A DNA stretch of 64,000 nt from Halotia wernerae (GTDB lineage: Bacteria > Cyanobacteriota > Cyanobacteriia > Cyanobacteriales > Nostocaceae): assembly GCA_034931985.1 (NCBI GenBank), contig JAYGHB010000002.1, positions 98,017 to 162,016 of the forward strand, read 5' to 3'. Below the pieces are notes generated by a model. That model saw only the letters and a list, made by a program, of their open reading frames with translations. It did not search any database and was not told the origin of the DNA. A program made the translations under genes and the position numbers. Below, piece after piece: positions 60,327 to 64,000 of the stretch. The stretch's first letter is position 1; each line of letters starts with the position of its first letter.

Positions 60327-60336
60327 GTTAATTAAC
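60327..60336. promoter_or_regulatory. candidate ArsR operator GTTAATTAAC
   Basis: GTTAATTAAC is a perfect 10-base palindrome, 13 bases upstream of the ArsR start in an AT-rich patch. A half-site AGTTAA lies near 60342. The position fits an ArsR autorepression site. Confidence 0.5.
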
Positions 60337-60459
60337 GTATCAGTTAAATAAAAGATCGAATGCGGTTCGTCAAGGGAAACGGCGAACGGCCCGACGCGTC
60401 GTGCGATCGGCTATGATCGACGGATGCGCGAACGTCCGCCTTCGATCTGATCGTCCGGT

Positions 60460-61002
60460 TCAAACCCCGGCGGGGAGTTTGGAACGCATCGCCTTCCGGC
60501 GATCGAATTGGCGCCCGTCCGCGATGAAGGTTCCGTCGCCGACGGCGTGCAGCATGCGCTTCTCCTTGCGCGCCGTATCGTAATAGGCCGCAACACCTTC
60601 CAGCACGACGATGCCGTGCCGCGCGACGATGTCCACGACGCGGCATTCGATATTCGCAAGGCATTCCTTGATGAGCGGCGCGCGGACATGCTTGGCCGGA
60701 ATCGCGGTGAGACCGAATTTACGGAACTTATCCGTGTCCGTGCCCGAACAGGTGCCGATCCCGATGGCGGTGTCGAGCATGTCGACCGTCGGGATCGCCA
60801 GCACGCATTCGCGCGACGCTTTCAACGCGGCGTAGGAATGGTTCCACGCCCCCGTGGCGATCGCGAAATTGGCCGAGAACCCCATCGCCATCGTCCAGGT
60901 GATGGTCATGATGTTGTTCGTCTTGCCGTCGTTGGTGGTCACCAGCACGACGGGGCCGGGTTCGATCAGGGTGAACGCCTTGGCGAGTGCCAGCTTTCGC
61001 AT
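60460..61002 (-). CDS. flavin reductase-like domain protein
   Basis: A 180-residue flavoprotein of the DIM6/NTAB group. Typical segments are VVLVTTNDGKTNNIMTITW and FAIATGAWNHSYAALKASR, which form the FMN site. Its partner oxidoreductase is unknown. It is the gene after the AraC regulator, with a 5-base gap, so it is probably controlled by it. Confidence 0.88.
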   Translation of the reverse strand: MRKLALAKAFTLIEPGPVVLVTTNDGKTNNIMTITWTMAMGFSANFAIATGAWNHSYAALKASRECVLAIPTVDMLDTAIGIGTCSGTDTDKFRKFGLTAIPAKHVRAPLIKECLANIECRVVDIVARHGIVVLEGVAAYYDTARKEKRMLHAVGDGTFIADGRQFDRRKAMRSKLPAGV

Positions 61003-61007
61003 GAAGC

Positions 61008-61955
61008 TCAAACCCCTTCGAGGATTCGCGCCTCGATCTTGGCGGCGGCGCGCCGCCGGCGCGGCGAATGGCCGGTCACGCGCTTGAACGCGGTGCTGAA
61101 CGCGGCTTCCGAGGTGTAGCCGACCGACCGCGCGATGCGCGCGACCGGCTTGGCGCTTTCGCGCAGCTGGCGTTCGGCCACGCGCATGCGCCATTCGGTG
61201 AGATAGGCGAGGGGGGCGACACCCGCGACAGATTTGAAATGCGTCGCGAAGGCGGTGCGCGACATCGCGGCGGCCTTGGCGAGTTCGGGCAAATGCCAGT
61301 CGCGCGCGGGATCGCCGTGCATCAGCCCCAAAGCGGGGGCGAGCTTCGCGTCGCACGCGGCGCGCAGCCAGCCGATCTTGACCGACCCGGGCTTCGCGAT
61401 ATGCGCGCGCAGCAAGTGCAGGAAGACGAGTTCGACCATGCCCGAACACGCCGTTTCGGCGCCGGGCATCGCATCGCCCGTTTCGCGCATCATTTCGCGG
61501 ATCAGCCATTGGATTTGGCCGGCCCCCGCATCGCCCGCGCGTAGATGGACGATCGGCGGCAGGCCGTTTTTCAACAAGCGCATACCGATCTCGTTGAGTT
61601 CGATATGGCTGCCGATGAGCATGATCTCCTCGCCGCCGCCGACGGCGAGGATTTCGCATTTGGGCGCGTTCGCGTAGAGCCGTTCGAAGTCGCGCGGGCG
61701 CAATGAAAGATCCGTCGCGATCGTATAGGGCCGGCGCGCGATATTGAGGAACACGTCGCCTTCGGCGAGAAGGCGCGGCCGCTTCTCGCCCTCGACCGCG
61801 ATGAAGCATTGGCCGCGCGCGATCACCATCAGCTTGATCTGCGCGGGCGGGGGGATACGAAACGCCCATTTGCCGCCGGCGGTGATCCCGCCGGTATAGA
61901 CGCCGCGCGCCTCGATCAAGGACAGGATGGCGGAGAGGGGATCGCGCGGCTGCAT
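61008..61955 (-). CDS. AraC-family transcriptional regulator
   Basis: A 315-residue regulator. An N-terminal cupin-like sensor (about 30-180) is followed by two HTH motifs in the AraC domain (about 215-310), with LAKAAAMSRTAFATHFKSVA and IARSVGYTSEAAFSTAFKRV. The flavin reductase-like gene follows it. The inducer is unknown. Confidence 0.92.
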   Translation of the reverse strand: MQPRDPLSAILSLIEARGVYTGGITAGGKWAFRIPPPAQIKLMVIARGQCFIAVEGEKRPRLLAEGDVFLNIARRPYTIATDLSLRPRDFERLYANAPKCEILAVGGGEEIMLIGSHIELNEIGMRLLKNGLPPIVHLRAGDAGAGQIQWLIREMMRETGDAMPGAETACSGMVELVFLHLLRAHIAKPGSVKIGWLRAACDAKLAPALGLMHGDPARDWHLPELAKAAAMSRTAFATHFKSVAGVAPLAYLTEWRMRVAERQLRESAKPVARIARSVGYTSEAAFSTAFKRVTGHSPRRRRAAAKIEARILEGV

Positions 61956-62006
61956 TTCCGGACTATCGCGAAAGAAAGCGCCGGATTCAAGTACCCGGAA
62001 TCCCCT

Positions 62007-62483
62007 TCAGGCGTCGATCCGGCCGGCTGCGACGTCCTGGGCGAGCGCGTCGAGCTGGTCGGCGGCGATTCTCCAGCCTTGTTCGAAGCCCATATCGAGG
62101 TGCTTTTGCCTGTCCGCGTCCGACCAATGGCGGGCGCCCCAAACCATCGTCGTGGCGCCGCCCGGCGCGTCGGCGAGTTCTACGTACCCGACCATGAACG
62201 GCGTGCCGACCGGCATGAAACCTTCCAGGAGCGCATCGGTGAAGACCAGTCGATACTTCGGCACGACTTCGAGATAGCAGCCCTTCGCATCGTGGCGCTC
62301 GCCATTGGGGCCTTCCATGACGATGTTCGAACGCCCGCCCGCGCGCAAATCGAGATCGGCTTGCGTCACGCGCCACGGCAAGGGGCAATACCAGCGCTTC
62401 AGCAATTCGCTTTCGATCCAGCACCGCCACACGGCGTCGCGCGGCGCGCCCAAAACACGCTCGATCTTCAACTCGTTGCTCAT
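62007..62483 (-). CDS. SRPBCC/AHSA1-like protein
   Basis: A 158-residue START-like protein (MSNELKIERVLGAPRDAVWR, then WIESELLKRWYCP), probably binding a hydrophobic ligand. I start it at the ATG at 62483, which overlaps the TetR stop by four bases; 62492 is also possible and has an AAGAAAG site. It is the second gene of the TetR operon. Confidence 0.87.
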   Translation of the reverse strand: MSNELKIERVLGAPRDAVWRCWIESELLKRWYCPLPWRVTQADLDLRAGGRSNIVMEGPNGERHDAKGCYLEVVPKYRLVFTDALLEGFMPVGTPFMVGYVELADAPGGATTMVWGARHWSDADRQKHLDMGFEQGWRIAADQLDALAQDVAAGRIDA

Positions 62484-63094
62484 TGGGGGCATTCTTTCTT
62501 TTCTTTGAAAATGGCGCGGATATAGCGCTTCAGATGATCGATCGCGTCCCGCGCGACCTTCACGTCGTTCCGGGCCTTGGCGAGGACGAACGCGCCCTGC
62601 AACACGACTTGCGTGTGCAGCGCCAGACTTTCGGCCGTGACGCCGGCGGGCGCTTTACGCAGCTTCATCGCCGCGCGGAAATCCTTCGCCAAAATCTCCG
62701 CATGGGCGGCGATCGCGGCGCCGCATGCGTCGCGGATATCGGGGTGCGAATTGTGGACTTCCTGCGCCAGCGTGCCGACGAGGCACGTGTATTCCGCAAG
62801 TTCGCCGCGCAGGAGTTCTTTGCGAAAATCGAGATAGGCGAGGATGCGCGCCAGCGGGTCGCGCGGCCGATGATAGGGCGCCGCGGCGAACATCGGCGCG
62901 GTGATGTCGTGCCAATACGTTGCTGCGGCGACGCCCAGCGCCCGCTTGTCGGCGAAATGATGGAAAAAGGCACCCTTGGTGACGCCGGCGCGCCCGCACA
63001 AATCGTCGACGCTGGTCGCCGCGAACCCGTCGCGCCGGATCAGCGTCGTCGCGGCGTCGAGCAGTTTTTCCCGCGCGGAGGGGCCGGTTCGCAT
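62480..63094 (-). CDS. TetR-family transcriptional regulator
   Basis: A 204-residue repressor. The HTH (about 25-50; SVDDLCGRAGVTKGAFFHHF) is followed by a C-terminal ligand domain. The start at 63094 is preferred over 63106, because 63106 lies inside the operator. It probably represses itself, the SRPBCC gene and the divergent DUF1428 gene. Confidence 0.93.
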   Translation of the reverse strand: MRTGPSAREKLLDAATTLIRRDGFAATSVDDLCGRAGVTKGAFFHHFADKRALGVAAATYWHDITAPMFAAAPYHRPRDPLARILAYLDFRKELLRGELAEYTCLVGTLAQEVHNSHPDIRDACGAAIAAHAEILAKDFRAAMKLRKAPAGVTAESLALHTQVVLQGAFVLAKARNDVKVARDAIDHLKRYIRAIFKEKKECPQ

Positions 63095-63104
63095 TATTGA
63101 CAGC

Positions 63105-63122
63105 ATACCGACCGGTTGGTAT
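63105..63122. promoter_or_regulatory. TetR operator between divergent genes
   Basis: ATACCGACCGGTTGGTAT is an 18-base near-palindrome, with one mismatched pair, between the TetR gene (start 63094) and the DUF1428 gene (start 63160). ATACCnACCGGTnGGTAT is a common TetR-type operator pattern. Confidence 0.75.
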
Positions 63123-63159
63123 GTCGGTCAAGCAACGTCGAAATATCCGTGAGGCTACG

Positions 63160-63540
63160 ATGGCGGCGAAGAAAAAGACGGCGGCGAAGATGGGTTATGT
63201 CGAGGGCTTCGTCCTCGCCGTGCCGACGCGCAACAAGGCGGCGTATCGCAAAATGGCGGCCACCGCGCTGCCGATCTTCAAGGATTTCGGATTGCTGCGG
63301 CTGGTCGAGTGCTGGCAGGACGACGTGCCCAAGGGCAAGTGGACCGACTTCTTCCGCGCGGTGAAAGCCAAGCGCAACGAAAGCATCGTCTTCGCCTGGA
63401 TGGAATGGCCCGACAAAAAGACCCGCGACGCGGGCCATAAGAGAATGCAGGCCGATCCGCGTATGGCGCTCTTCAAGGACATGCCTTTCGACGGCAAGCG
63501 GATGATCTTCGGCGGTTTCAAGCCGATCGTCGAAGGATAA
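63160..63540 (+). CDS. DUF1428-family protein
   Basis: A 126-residue protein. MGYVEGFVLAVPTRNKAAYR and the FDGKRMIFGGFKPI end are typical of DUF1428 (YbaA-like). Function unknown. The ATG at 63160 has GAGG 6 bases upstream; the N-terminal Lys-rich stretch is an extension. It is divergent from the TetR gene across the operator and is probably regulated by it. Confidence 0.9.
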   Translation: MAAKKKTAAKMGYVEGFVLAVPTRNKAAYRKMAATALPIFKDFGLLRLVECWQDDVPKGKWTDFFRAVKAKRNESIVFAWMEWPDKKTRDAGHKRMQADPRMALFKDMPFDGKRMIFGGFKPIVEG

Positions 63541-63543
63541 GGC

Positions 63544-63602
63544 GGCGGGGGGCTTGGCCCAGGGGCTTGGCCCAGCGGGGGGGCTTGGCAGGCGGGCCGG
63601 GC
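63544..63602. repeat. short G-rich tandem repeat
   Basis: Three near-copies of GGGGCTTGGC, spaced 14-20 bases apart, lie between the DUF1428 gene and the cold-shock gene. It could form a G-quadruplex or be slippage expansion. No gene was seen in it. Confidence 0.5.
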
Positions 63603-63721
63603 TGCGCCATATACGCGGGCAATACGGGTATTTAGGCCCGTCTTACGGATATCTGGCGTTCGGACGCCGGTTTCAGTAGCTTGCCGCCTATCGAACTTAC
63701 CCTTGGAGTACCCGACACCCT

Positions 63722-64000
63722 ATGCCGCCTTTCAATCCCGGCCCGACCAAGACCGTCGAAGCGGTCGTCAAATGGTTCAACACGACCAAAGGCTTCGGTT
63801 TCATCGCGCCGACGGACGGTTCGCCGGACGTATTCCTTCACGCCGCAGCGCTCGAACAGGCGGGTTTGCCCCCGCCGGGTGAAGGCGCCAAGATCAAGTG
63901 CGATGTCGGGCCCGGCAAGAAGGGTCCGCAGGTCGTCCGCGTCCATGAACTCGACGGCCGCGCCGGTGCGGCCGGTGGCGGCGGGGGCGGCGGCGGCGGC
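63722..64000 (+). CDS. cold-shock domain protein, cut by the right edge
   Basis: The first 93 residues of a CspA-type RNA-binding protein. RNP-1 is KGFGFI and RNP-2 is DVFLHAA, in a single cold-shock domain (about 12-80). A glycine-rich segment follows (AGAAGGGGGG), which suggests a longer protein with a Gly-rich tail or a second domain beyond the window. The leader (63603-63721) includes AT-rich stretches; cold-shock genes often carry a regulatory 5' leader, but I cannot show one here. Confidence 0.93.
   Translation, partial: MPPFNPGPTKTVEAVVKWFNTTKGFGFIAPTDGSPDVFLHAAALEQAGLPPPGEGAKIKCDVGPGKKGPQVVRVHELDGRAGAAGGGGGGGGG

Noticed and set aside
1..64000. CRISPR arrays, rRNA genes or an integrase
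   Set aside because: No regularly spaced repeats, no rRNA-like segment and no tyrosine or serine recombinase were seen.

Overview
The window is 64 kb of high-GC DNA from an alphaproteobacterium, most likely in or near the Rhodospirillales. That placement rests on the dense ATGA/GTGA-coupled operons, the NADP isocitrate dehydrogenase of eukaryote-like type, the psd-pssA pair and the ppx-rlmE-guaB-rsmB-guaA housekeeping block. It is an inference from gene content, not from a marker gene.

Positions 1-10061 hold two ABC-import operons on the minus strand. The first has an IclR-type regulator, a cupin, a permease, a binding protein and an ATPase. The second has a binding protein, two tandem Rieske oxygenases, a permease, a creatininase-family amidohydrolase and an ATPase. 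The second looks like uptake plus oxidative and hydrolytic breakdown of an unidentified compound. From 10.2 to 23.7 kb come an FAD-linked oxidase, the AMPylase SelO, a pseudokinase plus membrane-protein pair, a pentapeptide-repeat protein, a hybrid histidine kinase with a CheY-like partner, an SH3-like envelope protein, an MFS transporter, and overlapping XRE and ribbon-helix-helix regulators.

From 23.8 to 47.7 kb the window has several transporters (three more MFS, two EamA, one TauE), O-acetylhomoserine sulfhydrylase, a LysR regulator, a lipoprotein esterase, a second copy of the pseudokinase plus membrane-protein pair, icd, a LOG protein, two c-type cytochromes, a LysM protein, psd-pssA, and a motA gene coupled to a GT41 (O-GlcNAc-transferase-like) gene, followed by small unknown genes.

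Two short foreign insertions then follow within about 11 kb. The first (47716-49720) is bounded by a 20-bp repeat of the 3' end of tRNA-Gln(CUG). It carries a nuclease-like gene, an IS3-type transposase remnant and a gene resembling DUF6680. The second (56563-58446) lies between the intact 3' end of guaA and a diverged duplicate of it. It carries a retron: a reverse transcriptase with NAxxH, YADD and VTG motifs fused to a trypsin-like protease, preceded by a candidate msr-msd RNA whose 11-bp a1/a2 repeats end at the RT start codon. Neither insertion has an integrase. These two mini-islands, especially the retron, are the strongest candidates for an unusual (probably anti-phage) system.

The right end holds a YCII protein, an ArsR-AHSA1-GST operon, a flavin-reductase-like gene next to an AraC regulator, a TetR-SRPBCC operon divergent from a DUF1428 gene across a clear operator, and a cold-shock protein cut by the window edge. 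No CRISPR array or rRNA gene was seen.
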